Shown here one piece after another: positions 9,657 through 18,240 of a stretch of 64,000 bases of DNA. This stretch comes from an uncultured Bacteroidales bacterium (GTDB taxonomy: Bacteria; Bacteroidota; Bacteroidia; Bacteroidales; Bacteroidaceae). A model generated the notes under the pieces. The model saw only the letters and a list, made by a program, of their open reading frames with translations. It was not told the DNA's origin and ran no database searches. The position numbers and the translations under genes were made by a program. The first letter of the stretch is position 1; the number at the start of each line of letters is the position of its first letter. The stretch is taken from assembly GCA_902781515.1 (NCBI GenBank), contig CACZJU010000001.1, positions 186,001 through 250,000 of the forward strand, written 5' to 3'.

Positions 9657-9692
9657 AAAAAGCCCCGCCAAGCAACTGCTCAGCGAGGTTCT
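9657..9692 (-). terminator. Terminator of the TonB-receptor operon
   Basis: On the minus strand the sequence CCTCGC-t-GAGCA...TGCTT-g-GCGGGG forms a long stem followed by CTTTTTT. It lies about 20 bp after the stop of the last gene of the operon. Its upper stem matches that of the terminator at 41449. Confidence 0.8.
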
Positions 9693-9710
9693 ATAATGGT
9701 AAATTCCTTT

Positions 9711-11270
9711 TTATTCAGCAGATACCGTTTTAATTTCCCATGTAGGAGCAATAGAACTGGTGCTGACATATTTGAAGGCTACGCGGATGGTCTTGTTGGC
9801 ATAGGCACTGATGTCGGCCTTCGAATCAACCCATGTATAGGACTTTCCGTCGGGCAGGGGGGCGAAGTCCAGAGCTGTCCATGTTGCTGTTGATGGCAGC
9901 CCGTCGCTATAGTCAGTTGATACCATGATGGAGATGAAGTCGGACAATGTTCCCGAATTCAGGAAATTCAGGCAATTGTTGATAGAAAGGGTGCTCTTAT
10001 TGCCTACTTCCAATGCGGGTGAAATGAGCCATGCCTCAGAAGCATTATTCGTCTTGTTAACGAATGCCGATGCCTTCATTCCATAATTAGTTGTTTGCTG
10101 CCAAACATAGCTAAGGCTTCCGATTTCTACATTCTGGACAACCCAACTTCCTTGCCCCTTGGTGAAGTCTTGGTCAAAAGTGTTGTCACCGCTGTCGTCG
10201 CCATTGTCATCACCGCTGTCATCACCATCAGCTATGCCGCCATCGCTAGTTACTAGTGAAGCATCGTCAACGAGGATTGTTTGAGCTACGGAATATTCTC
10301 CGTTGGTCTTTGGATTCATCACTACGAGACATATGGTGGTCTGAGCCGTGAGTGTGAATGTGGTGCTGCATTCGGTCCAATCGTTGTTGTTGAGGTTTAC
10401 ATAGTCGCCATACTTGTAACCCTGGCTGTCGGCTGTTCCATTAACTACAGTTACGTAACCGACACGAGTCTGTGATTTGTCGGTAGTTGTTGACTTTGCA
10501 AAGAGTGAGAACTTGTAGGTGCCAGCTTTCAGGGTTATTTCCTCATAAGCCATACGCTTATTTGCTGATGCAACGCCAGCAATAGCAACTGCGAAGTCGC
10601 CACCATGAACATCATCTGCTTCCTGACTGAGGCTGGCATTGCCAGCTGCTGAAGCACTCTTCCAGTGGGTTGGCAGATCGTTGGCCCAGGTTTCAAAGTC
10701 ACCGTTAACGAGCAGATTCTCGCCAGTAGGCGTGGGTGTTGGAGTCGGGGTGTCACCACTGCCATTAATGCTGACGAGCTTGCTGCCTTGGTCGAATTCG
10801 TAGGTGCCCTTGAAGTTCAGCACCTTACCGCATACGACAACTTCATCGCCAACGTTTACGCCATCCTGTGATGCGAATTTTGCTCCGTCAAGTCCAAGAC
10901 CGCGATAGACCTCAAACTCATTTGCACTTTTTCCATCATCACTAATGTAGTAAGTAATGTTACCATATTGGCTGCTCCATGCATTTTTACCATCTGTTTC
11001 TACCTTAGATACAATACCTTTAACGTAGATTTCAGGAGAGAGTTTCTTGTCGCTGTTGTCTGTAGTCTGTTCCAAGTCACCACATATTTGACGAACATAG
11101 GCAACGTTGTAAGGTGATTCAAGTGTACCTTCGCCTGCGGGTTCAACGATAGCGGCAGGATTGTCCCCCTCGTTAATGGGCATGGGGTAGGGTGATGGTA
11201 CGTCGTCGCAACTGCTGAGGATGAATGTGCTCACGACTGCGAACATTAATGATTTCAAATAGTTTTTCAT
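9711..11270 (-). CDS. Lipoprotein with OB-fold-like, CBM-like and jelly-roll domains
   Basis: This is an outer-membrane or surface lipoprotein with a signal peptide and lipobox ILSSC. Residues about 45-150 (GTLESPYNVAYV, YVKGIVSKVE, YYISDDG, VGDEVVVCGKV) form an OB-fold-like domain of the type often annotated as nucleic-acid-binding or DUF6359-like. A PTPTPTPT linker follows, then a carbohydrate-binding-like module (NLLVNGDFETW, about 185-340), a GD/DD-rich linker, and a C-terminal jelly-roll of choice-of-anchor J type (DQDFTKGQGSW). It is the last gene of a three-gene operon with a TonB-dependent receptor and a DUF5689 lipoprotein. It probably helps capture the ligand of that receptor, which is not identified. 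Confidence 0.7.
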   Translation of the reverse strand: MKNYLKSLMFAVVSTFILSSCDDVPSPYPMPINEGDNPAAIVEPAGEGTLESPYNVAYVRQICGDLEQTTDNSDKKLSPEIYVKGIVSKVETDGKNAWSSQYGNITYYISDDGKSANEFEVYRGLGLDGAKFASQDGVNVGDEVVVCGKVLNFKGTYEFDQGSKLVSINGSGDTPTPTPTPTGENLLVNGDFETWANDLPTHWKSASAAGNASLSQEADDVHGGDFAVAIAGVASANKRMAYEEITLKAGTYKFSLFAKSTTTDKSQTRVGYVTVVNGTADSQGYKYGDYVNLNNNDWTECSTTFTLTAQTTICLVVMNPKTNGEYSVAQTILVDDASLVTSDGGIADGDDSGDDNGDDSGDNTFDQDFTKGQGSWVVQNVEIGSLSYVWQQTTNYGMKASAFVNKTNNASEAWLISPALEVGNKSTLSINNCLNFLNSGTLSDFISIMVSTDYSDGLPSTATWTALDFAPLPDGKSYTWVDSKADISAYANKTIRVAFKYVSTSSIAPTWEIKTVSAE

Positions 11271-11315
11271 AGTTATATTGTTTTAATCTTATTTACTTTT
11301 TCTTTTGCCTTTTGT

Positions 11316-12164
11316 CTATTCAAGGACTTCGATATCTTTTATGTCGCGTATAATCAGTTCCCATGCTCCATTGTACGTCTTCCAGATGCCTGTAATGTTC
11401 ATCTTACCCGTTGGGACAGGGGTGTTGGCAAAGTCACTATAAGTACTTGTGTAAATCATATATGACTTTTCGTTATTATATGGACTTTCGTTGAAATACC
11501 GGTTTACACTACCATCGTTACCTGGAGCCCAAGTGAGTTTACCATCGGCACCTTTTACTGTGACATTCTTGATTGTCATCAGTTTACCGCAATCTATAAC
11601 AGGGTCGCATGCACTAGTGAATTCAGTGGGCACAACTTTGGTGGGGTCAGCGGTACCAATTAGCTTTACATGTTTCTGCCAGATGGAGTGGTCCATACGA
11701 CTTACGTAAGCATCGCTGCTTTCATCTTTCTTATAGGGCATTCCAATTTGAGGTTGTTCACCATAACCGCCGATACATAGTCCTTTGAGGTCGATAAGCA
11801 ATTCTTGACCTACGGGCATGAAGGCGAAGAGGTCGCTACCGCCGATGGCGATAATCATTGCATCACCAGATGCGTCTTCCTGTACTGCGATGCTGTTGTA
11901 AAGGTTACCCTGTACATCGTTGCCTGTGACACGAACGCGCAGCTTGCTATCGGTTGTGATTTCGTTTACAGTGTAGTTGGCAGCATACTTGGGATATTGT
12001 GCTTTCAATTGCGCAATAGTTATTACATTGTCGTCTGTCAGCGTGTTATTGCCGTAGGGAGCACCGCTGGAGAAATCAGGCGCATCCCAGTCGCCGTCCT
12101 GACAGGACACGCAGAGTGCACAGATGAGGCATAGACCGCAGAAATATTTTATATACTTTTCCAT
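11316..12164 (-). CDS. DUF5689 domain lipoprotein
   Basis: This is a surface-type lipoprotein of 282 residues. The signal peptide has an unusual Cys-rich core (FCGLCLICALCVSC) encoded by a nonamer repeat, the last Cys being the lipobox residue. The mature part begins after a short DGDWDAPDFSSG linker and matches the DUF5689 pattern: ITIAQLKAQYP, then LRVRVTGNDVQGNLYNSIAVQEDASG, VGQELLIDLKG and YGEQPQIGMPY. DUF5689 proteins typically accompany SusC/TonB-type receptors in Bacteroidetes. It lies between the receptor and the OB-fold lipoprotein genes, so it is probably a ligand-binding partner of the receptor. The gap to the receptor gene is filled by a heptamer array. Confidence 0.8.
   Translation of the reverse strand: MEKYIKYFCGLCLICALCVSCQDGDWDAPDFSSGAPYGNNTLTDDNVITIAQLKAQYPKYAANYTVNEITTDSKLRVRVTGNDVQGNLYNSIAVQEDASGDAMIIAIGGSDLFAFMPVGQELLIDLKGLCIGGYGEQPQIGMPYKKDESSDAYVSRMDHSIWQKHVKLIGTADPTKVVPTEFTSACDPVIDCGKLMTIKNVTVKGADGKLTWAPGNDGSVNRYFNESPYNNEKSYMIYTSTYSDFANTPVPTGKMNITGIWKTYNGAWELIIRDIKDIEVLE
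12102..12141 (-). repeat. Nonamer array inside lipoprotein signal peptide
   Basis: On the minus strand a 9-bp unit related to CTCTGTGCA recurs, encoding the pattern x-Cys-x in FCG-LCL-ICA-LCV-SC. A similar coding array is at 25605 and a non-coding one at 43072. Confidence 0.65.
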
Positions 12165-12166
12165 AG

Positions 12167-12201
12167 TAATTATTAATTATCAATTATCCATTATCCATTG
12201 T
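12167..12201. repeat. Heptamer array between TonB receptor and DUF5689 genes
   Basis: Five 7-bp units (taattat, taattat, caattat, ccattat, ccattgt) fill the gap from the receptor stop to 3 bp before the DUF5689 start. Confidence 0.75.
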
Positions 12202-12204
12202 TCG

Positions 12205-14823
12205 TCAGAACCTATAGTTCAGGTTAAGCATGAAGTTGATTCCCTGTGCATAGAACTTCTTGGGGTTACGCTTGAAGTCATATATGCGGTTCACAGTGTT
12301 GCCTCCACTGTCGCTGCCGTTTTCCTTGCCTGTGTAGTTGGTGCTGCGGCTTTGTTCGTAACCACCGGTGCAGAACTTGCGGTTGTTGGTTATATTGGTT
12401 ACCATCAGATTAACATTCAAAGGCTTGTGAGCTATGCGGAAAGTATGACCAATGGAACCATCGAGCATGAATCCACCATTAGACTTAGCCTGAGAGAGTA
12501 ATGATTCGGATGGATGGATAGGCTGACCGGGAGCTGTTTTATCAACATAGCCCATTGTACCATCATTGTAGTTATCAATCTGGTCGCGAAGTGTGGCCTG
12601 ATAACGCATGTTAGGAGAATAAGAGAGATAGATTCGGTCGTAGTAGTTGCCGTTGAGGTTGAAATACCAACCCTTGATGCTATACTTAAGGCCGAGACTT
12701 ATGACTGCCAATGGTGTGCTACTTTCGCGCATGCCCTTATTCCAACACTTGTCGTGGGTGGCAGTGCCTTTGTTCGAAAGCATATAAATGACATCGGTAT
12801 TTGAGGCGTACTTAGCTTCAGCAATAGAACCCAAAAGGTTGATGTTGAAGTTACTGGTTACCTTGAACTTCATGCCCAATTCTGCACCGTAGTAGTGCTT
12901 CTTCACACCTGTCATGCTTACGTAGGTAAATGAGTTGACATCATCGAAGTAGAAGTTCTGCCATTCTGTACCTTTGGCTGTATGAGAGAAATAACCTGTA
13001 AGGTTCATCTGCAACCACTTGTTATTGACAGCATATCCGAACTCGCAAGTGAAGGCTTCTTCGTTGCGTAGGTTGGCTACGAAGTTATTGTTCATCTCAG
13101 GACTTACGAAGGCTACATTAGCCTGTGGAGCGCGTTGCTCATATCCGACACCAACGGTAATGGCCTGTCCACGACCGAGGTTGACGTTTGTACCCATCTT
13201 CACACCTCCGTCTAAAAAGCCGGCTTTACCGCTCTTGCCGTAGGAGAAGTCCTTGCAGATACCATTCTGCATCTTACCGTCGCGCCACATATCAGTACCA
13301 CCAACCTTAGCTGCGATGAAACTGTGGCGGCGCAGATGGTCGCGAGTGATGCCTGCCCAAAGAGTAGCCTTCTGCACGAGCAAGTTATAGTCGTAGCGGA
13401 AACGGTCGCCTTCTCTTACTACACTGTTCTTATTACGAAGGTCGTAGTAGATTTCGTCGGAACCGTCGGCATAAGAACCTTCGGCGTATGTATTACGGTT
13501 GTGGAAATATTGACCACCCAGTAGGTCTTCCATCGTCTGGTAATGCATTCCCTTGTTTGAGGCGAGCTGCAGACCTACGTGCAGTTTATGCTCCTTGTTG
13601 AACTTGTATTCAAAGGTGCTACCCAAACCGAAGTAGAGATGGTCGTTGTGCTTGGCTTCGATGTAATAAATGGCATCGTGGCCAGTGGCGTTCAACTGCT
13701 GGTTGGCGAAGTAGAGTTGGTCGAAGTCAATTTGACGATAAGCTTTCGAACCTGTCCACAGATTATATGCATTAATCCAGTCGGTAAGGCTACCAGTTCC
13801 TTTAAGGCTTGTTCCCCATACATCATAGTTATAAGATGGGAATCTCTTCCAATAGTCCGGATGGGGGTTGGTGCCAGAGTAGTTGAGTTTGGTACTACTG
13901 TACATTGCGTACTTGCCGATGAGACTGGTGGTAAGTTTCATCTTTTCATTAATCTTGAAGTCCCATGTCAGCATTGCCGTTGGCTCGTAGTTGTTTACTA
14001 CGCGACTGGCACGCTTCTTGCCGTCTTGGTAGCCCCAATAGGGATTGTACTGATAGTTGTTGGCAAGCCAGTATGCCTCGTCGGTAGATGCACCTTGGGT
14101 TGCACGCTCTGAGGGGTTTCCCCAAGTGGCAAGGCTCAGTGAGTGGTGGTCGTTGAATCTCTTCTCAGCACTCAGGAAATAGGAGAGAGAGTTGTAGAAG
14201 GTTCCCTCAACGGCTGCAGTGTTCATGTTTGCCCAACGATAGCCCACTGTACCGGCGAATGCCCATCCGCTCTTCATAACGCCTGTTCCGTAGGTGTACA
14301 TCGCACGGGCAGTGTAGTTACGGTTAGCTCCGGAAAGCGTAACCTTGTGTCCAGCAGGAATGGCGCTGGCGCGGAAGTTATAGTTCGACGAACCTCCGAT
14401 GTTGGACATAGAGAACGCGTTGGCCTCAAATACACCGCTTGCGTCTATGTTGCGCGTAACGTCGTTGATGCCGCCGATGGTGGAGTAGTTGAACTGCCCG
14501 TTCTCACTGTTGTTTACTTGCACGCCGTTGAAGTAGATGTCATTGTATCGCGAGTTGTATGCGCGATACTTGTAGCGTGAAGGGCTGAATAGATAGCCCG
14601 CATTGCTGGTGTACACGTTGTTGCTCGAGTTCACCATAATAACGTTCTGTGTGACGTCGTCGTCCTCGCCCAACTGCGATTCTGTAAAGACAAAGGCCGC
14701 ATTGTCCTGTTTCAGGCCTTCATCGATGTCAATCGAATCCTTCGCGGTCTCTTTCGCAGTTTGAGCCAGGCCGAGTGACGCCATTGCCAGGAACATCGTC
14801 ACAAGCTGTAACTTCTTACTCAT
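12205..14823 (-). CDS. TonB-dependent outer-membrane receptor
   Basis: This outer-membrane beta-barrel transporter of 872 residues would import a ligand using TonB energy. A signal peptide (MSKKLQLVTMFLAMASLGLAQ) precedes a plug-like domain with VIMVNSSNNVY, YNDIYFNGVQVN and GGINDVTRN. Alternating aromatic beta-strands continue to the C-terminus, which ends in Phe (FMLNLNYRF) as expected for BAM-inserted barrels. The carboxypeptidase-like N-terminal extension of SusC proteins is absent. It heads an operon with two lipoproteins and has a clear promoter at 14862-14869, divergent from an EEP-family nuclease-like lipoprotein. Nucleic-acid fragments or linked sugars are possible substrates, by context only. 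Confidence 0.85.
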   Translation of the reverse strand: MSKKLQLVTMFLAMASLGLAQTAKETAKDSIDIDEGLKQDNAAFVFTESQLGEDDDVTQNVIMVNSSNNVYTSNAGYLFSPSRYKYRAYNSRYNDIYFNGVQVNNSENGQFNYSTIGGINDVTRNIDASGVFEANAFSMSNIGGSSNYNFRASAIPAGHKVTLSGANRNYTARAMYTYGTGVMKSGWAFAGTVGYRWANMNTAAVEGTFYNSLSYFLSAEKRFNDHHSLSLATWGNPSERATQGASTDEAYWLANNYQYNPYWGYQDGKKRASRVVNNYEPTAMLTWDFKINEKMKLTTSLIGKYAMYSSTKLNYSGTNPHPDYWKRFPSYNYDVWGTSLKGTGSLTDWINAYNLWTGSKAYRQIDFDQLYFANQQLNATGHDAIYYIEAKHNDHLYFGLGSTFEYKFNKEHKLHVGLQLASNKGMHYQTMEDLLGGQYFHNRNTYAEGSYADGSDEIYYDLRNKNSVVREGDRFRYDYNLLVQKATLWAGITRDHLRRHSFIAAKVGGTDMWRDGKMQNGICKDFSYGKSGKAGFLDGGVKMGTNVNLGRGQAITVGVGYEQRAPQANVAFVSPEMNNNFVANLRNEEAFTCEFGYAVNNKWLQMNLTGYFSHTAKGTEWQNFYFDDVNSFTYVSMTGVKKHYYGAELGMKFKVTSNFNINLLGSIAEAKYASNTDVIYMLSNKGTATHDKCWNKGMRESSTPLAVISLGLKYSIKGWYFNLNGNYYDRIYLSYSPNMRYQATLRDQIDNYNDGTMGYVDKTAPGQPIHPSESLLSQAKSNGGFMLDGSIGHTFRIAHKPLNVNLMVTNITNNRKFCTGGYEQSRSTNYTGKENGSDSGGNTVNRIYDFKRNPKKFYAQGINFMLNLNYRF

Positions 14824-14861
14824 AGTATAGATTTATTTAATTAATGTTAATATTATCTCCG

Positions 14862-14869
14862 CAAACTTA
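14862..14869 (-). promoter_or_regulatory. -7 box for the TonB-receptor operon
   Basis: The minus-strand TAAGTTTG matches TAnnTTTG about 40 bp upstream of the receptor ATG, in the divergent region shared with the EEP gene. Confidence 0.6.
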
Positions 14870-14962
14870 CGGAAAATTTCTGGTAATACAACACTTTTCT
14901 CTTCCTTTTTATTAAAAAATGAAAAATATATGCATTATCACGTGTGTATTGTTTTTTTTCAT

Positions 14963-14970
14963 TATATTTG
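14963..14970 (+). promoter_or_regulatory. -7 box for the EEP-family gene
   Basis: TATATTTG matches the consensus about 30 bp before the ATG at 15001. It supports that start over an in-frame ATG at 14944, which would lie upstream of the box. Confidence 0.6.
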
Positions 14971-15000
14971 TGGGCAAATAGCAAAGAAACACGTACCGAC

Positions 15001-16041
15001 ATGCGTAAAAACCTTTTCTCAATGTTAGTGCTGATGCTTGTTGCCGTTTCTTGCAACGCACAGCAACGGAAGCTGGGACTCTACCCCGTAGCTTTCTACA
15101 ATTTGGAAAACATCTTTGATACCGTACACGATGTAGGTAAGAACGACTACGACTTCCTGCCCGATGGTTCATATCACTGGGACAAGAACAAGTATGAGAA
15201 CAAACTCCGGAATATGGCTAAGGCTCTGCTTGACTTGGGAACGGATAAAGTGCCTGGAGGTGCTGCCGTAATCGGTGTCAGCGAGGTGGAGAATTCTCGC
15301 GTGCTTGACGATCTTACAGGTCAGCCCGGTATGGTGCAGCGTGGAATGAAGTACATTCACATTGAGGGACCTGACAAGCGTGGCGTTGATTGCGCCTTGT
15401 TGTACAACCCTGCTATTTTCCATCCTGAAAAGTGGTTCTTGCAACCATACATATATGAGAATGGTGATACTGTGCGTAAGACACGTGGTTACCTGACTGT
15501 GCAAGGAACAATGGCAGGCGATCCTCTGACTGTTATTGTGTGCCACTGGCCCAGTCGTGGTGCTACGAGCTATTTCCGTGAGATTGCAGGCAAGCAGGTG
15601 CGTCAACTTACGGACAGTATTCACAATGCTGATCCTTCGCAACACATTATTGTTATGGGCGACTTGAATGATGACCCAGATGACAAGTCCTTGAAGAATT
15701 TGGGTGGTAAGCGTGATATGAATAAGGTAAAGGATGGCGATTTCTTCAATCCTTGGTGGGAGATGTTGCGAGGGCAGGGACAGGGTACACTGACATTCCA
15801 AGGTGGATGGAATTTGTTCGACCAGATACTGATGTCGCACAACCTGCTCGATTTGAATGGAAAGAAGGAATACAAGCACTTGACCCTCCACTCGTGGCAT
15901 ATCTTCAAGCGCGACTATCTCATTCAGCAGGAAGGTAAATATAAGGGCTCGCCAAAGCGTACCACAGCCGGAGGCGTATGGCTCAACGGCTACAGCGACC
16001 ATCTGCCTACCGTTGTTTATCTCGTGAAAGAAGTAAGATGA
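15001..16041 (+). CDS. Endonuclease/exonuclease/phosphatase family lipoprotein
   Basis: This is an exported member of the EEP (DNase I-like) superfamily. The signal peptide ends in the lipobox VAVSC. Family motifs in order are FYNLENIFD, the metal-binding Glu in VIGVSEVEN, CHWPSRG, IIVMGDLNDDP (catalytic Asp/Asn) and GYSDHLPTVVYL (terminal Asp-His). All catalytic residues appear present, so it is probably active as a nuclease or phosphodiesterase, though EEP members also act on lipids and phosphatases exist. At 346 residues it has the usual size. It is transcribed divergently from the TonB operon, and shared control is plausible. Confidence 0.85.
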   Translation: MRKNLFSMLVLMLVAVSCNAQQRKLGLYPVAFYNLENIFDTVHDVGKNDYDFLPDGSYHWDKNKYENKLRNMAKALLDLGTDKVPGGAAVIGVSEVENSRVLDDLTGQPGMVQRGMKYIHIEGPDKRGVDCALLYNPAIFHPEKWFLQPYIYENGDTVRKTRGYLTVQGTMAGDPLTVIVCHWPSRGATSYFREIAGKQVRQLTDSIHNADPSQHIIVMGDLNDDPDDKSLKNLGGKRDMNKVKDGDFFNPWWEMLRGQGQGTLTFQGGWNLFDQILMSHNLLDLNGKKEYKHLTLHSWHIFKRDYLIQQEGKYKGSPKRTTAGGVWLNGYSDHLPTVVYLVKEVR

Positions 16042-16042
16042 C

Positions 16043-16077
16043 TTTTAATTTTTAATAATTACTTTTTAATTTAATCA
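16043..16077 (+). repeat. Heptamer array before fba
   Basis: Units ttttaat, ttttaat, aattact, ttttaat, ttaatca fill the gap between the EEP gene and the fba ATG at 16082. Confidence 0.65.
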
Positions 16078-16081
16078 TTCT

Positions 16082-17080
16082 ATGACAAGTTACAAAGAAC
16101 TGGGACTGGTGAACACCCGTGAAATGTTCGCCAAGGCAGTAAAGGGTGGCTATGCAATTCCCGCCTTTAACTTCAACACAATGGAGCAGATGCAGGCTAT
16201 CGTGCAGGCTGCCGTTGAGACAAAGTCTCCCGTTATCATGCAGGTCAGCAAGGGTGCACGCAACTATGCCAACGGCACAATCTTGCGCTACATGGCTCAG
16301 GGTGCTGTAGAGTATGCTAAGGAGTTGGGTTGCCCCAATCCTCAGATTGCCCTGCACCTCGACCATGGTGACAGCTTCGAAATCTGTAAGGAGTGCATCG
16401 ACAATGGCTTCTCAAGCGTAATGTTCGACGGTTCAGCTCTTCCCTACGAGGAGAACATTGCCATCACAAAGAAGGTTGTTGAATATGCTCATGCTCATGA
16501 CGTAACTGTTGAGGCTGAGCTCGGTGTATTGGCAGGTGTTGAGGATGAGGTTAGTGCAGCAGAGAGCCACTACACTCGTCCCGAGGAGGTTGAAGACTTC
16601 AGCAAGCGTTCTGGTTGCGATAGTCTGGCCATCTCAATTGGTACTAGTCACGGTGCTTACAAGTTCACCCCCGAACAGTGCACACGCGACCCGAAGACAG
16701 GCAAACTCGTTCCTCCTCCATTGGCATTTGACATCCTGCACGAGATTGAAAAGCGCATTCCTGGTTTCCCCATCGTACTGCACGGTTCAAGTTCTGTTCC
16801 TCAGGACGAGGTTGACACCATCAACGCATACGGTGGCAAACTGCCCGATGCTGTAGGTATTCCCGAAGAGCAGCTGCGTGAGGCTTCAAAGAGCGCTGTT
16901 TGCAAAATCAACATCGACTCTGACTCTCGTCTGGCTATGACTGCTGCCATCCGCAAGTATCTGGCTGAGAACCCCAGTCACTTCGATCCTCGTCAGTATC
17001 TGAAGCCCGCTCGTGAGAACATGAAGAAGATGTACGTTCACAAGATTGTCAACGTACTTGGCTCAGACAACAAACTCTAA
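16082..17080 (+). CDS. fba: Class II fructose-bisphosphate aldolase
   Basis: This glycolytic/gluconeogenic enzyme cleaves fructose 1,6-bisphosphate to dihydroxyacetone phosphate and glyceraldehyde 3-phosphate. The zinc-binding and catalytic motifs are visible as ALHLDHGDS, the Glu-rich VEAELGVLAG, and IVLHGSSSVP; the phosphate-binding loop appears as KINIDSDSRLAMT. Of 332 residues, it resembles the longer class IIB form, with the extra loop YTRPEEVEDF. Codon use and the strong terminator that follows suggest high expression as a single gene. No clear -7 box was found directly upstream. Confidence 0.95.
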   Translation: MTSYKELGLVNTREMFAKAVKGGYAIPAFNFNTMEQMQAIVQAAVETKSPVIMQVSKGARNYANGTILRYMAQGAVEYAKELGCPNPQIALHLDHGDSFEICKECIDNGFSSVMFDGSALPYEENIAITKKVVEYAHAHDVTVEAELGVLAGVEDEVSAAESHYTRPEEVEDFSKRSGCDSLAISIGTSHGAYKFTPEQCTRDPKTGKLVPPPLAFDILHEIEKRIPGFPIVLHGSSSVPQDEVDTINAYGGKLPDAVGIPEEQLREASKSAVCKINIDSDSRLAMTAAIRKYLAENPSHFDPRQYLKPARENMKKMYVHKIVNVLGSDNKL

Positions 17081-17101
17081 TCCTTAATTGTTGAGATAAT
17101 G

Positions 17102-17138
17102 AAGGCGTGCATCATTTGGTGCACGCCTTATTATTTTT
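17102..17138 (+). terminator. fba terminator
   Basis: The stem AAGGCGTGCA / TGCACGCCTT has an 8-base loop and is followed by ATTATTTTTAT, 20 bp after the stop codon. Confidence 0.85.
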
Positions 17139-17157
17139 ATTAGATGTTCCGTAAGGA

Positions 17158-18234
17158 TTATTGTTCCAGTTTTTTAACAGCTCCGTTGTCCTGATAAAAG
17201 GTGACGCGTGTGGTTGTCTTCTTGTCGAACAACAGGTTACTCAGAATCTCAGTGTAGCCGAACTGCCCCATGCTGTATTCTGCTTGCATAAGTGTCTGAT
17301 TTACATCGAATATGGTTACTGTTTCTCGCGCAGGTACATTATAATATATACCTTGTGTCAACTTGGCCTTCTTTTTGGCTGTTTCAAGGCTTTCCTGCTT
17401 GGCTGGCAGGTTGCCAGTGTTCTTGATGCTGATGTATATGGGTTGTCCCGACAAGTCGTCCTTATCTACCACGCCTGCTAATTGTGAAAAGCGGAACAAA
17501 ATGTCGCGCTCTGTTTCTTGAGTGGGGAGATAGACAAACGAGAAAACTTCAGTACTGGTTTCTGTATGACCGGAAAAAAGTTGTTCGAGAGCAGTTGCCT
17601 GTGTCTCTAACTGTGAGAGCATCAGTTTGAGTTGTTCTCCGTCTTTGGGAGTATTGTCGGCTTCGCCACGAACTAAGGCATTGCGACTTTCACGGATGTC
17701 GTAGATTTCTTGGGCACATAGTTCTGCCATTTTGGCCGTACTACCAGTTGACAGCATTTCCTGATTCATGAATTGCTTAGGATTTAGAGGCTCTGGAGCA
17801 GGTGTGGGCTGGGGCAGGATAGGAAGTGTCGTTTCTTCGGCCTGCGTGTTGATGGACAATAGGATGCCGTCGTGGGTTAATGATACCATGGGGGCTATGG
17901 TCTTGTTCTTCACCTTCACGCTATAAGCTTTTGAACGATCCGGCACACCGAAAGGTTCAATAGTAATGCTCTTTATCTTCCATTCTGTACTTGAAACTGT
18001 TGGAACATCTTGCATTCGCAGATAGCGGAAAGCATACTTGTTGAGCTCGCCGGGAGTTGTTACATTCTTCTCGGCAATGATAGTTATTCGTAGCGCTGTC
18101 TGAGGCAGGAAGTAGCATACTCCGTCGGTAGTGGTACCTGGAACAAAGCTGCTGACATCTGTCTGCGCCCATAGAAAATTGAAGATTGATAATTGAAAAT
18201 TGAAAGCTAAAAGCAGTAATATAAACCGTTTCAT
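17158..18234 (-). CDS. DUF4831 family exported protein
   Basis: This is a conserved Bacteroidetes secreted protein resembling DUF4831; its function is unknown. The signal peptide MKRFILLLLAFNFQLSIFNFLWAQ has its core (NFQLSIFNF) encoded by four heptamer units at 18175-18202. The mature part starts VSSFVPGTTTDGVCYFLPQT and contains the family-like pieces YAFRYLRM, WKIKSITIEPFGVPD and TPKDGEQLKLMLSQLE (helical), then VFSFVYLPTQET. The length is 358 residues. It lies 6 bp downstream of nnrD, so the two are likely co-transcribed. It is probably periplasmic or envelope-located. Confidence 0.75.
   Translation of the reverse strand: MKRFILLLLAFNFQLSIFNFLWAQTDVSSFVPGTTTDGVCYFLPQTALRITIIAEKNVTTPGELNKYAFRYLRMQDVPTVSSTEWKIKSITIEPFGVPDRSKAYSVKVKNKTIAPMVSLTHDGILLSINTQAEETTLPILPQPTPAPEPLNPKQFMNQEMLSTGSTAKMAELCAQEIYDIRESRNALVRGEADNTPKDGEQLKLMLSQLETQATALEQLFSGHTETSTEVFSFVYLPTQETERDILFRFSQLAGVVDKDDLSGQPIYISIKNTGNLPAKQESLETAKKKAKLTQGIYYNVPARETVTIFDVNQTLMQAEYSMGQFGYTEILSNLLFDKKTTTRVTFYQDNGAVKKLEQ
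18175..18202 (-). repeat. Heptamer array inside signal-peptide coding region
   Basis: Four units on the plus strand (aaaattg, aagattg, ataattg, aaaattg) encode, on the minus strand, the hydrophobic core FNFQLSIFN of the DUF4831 protein. Confidence 0.8.
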
Positions 18235-18240
18235 TTTTAT

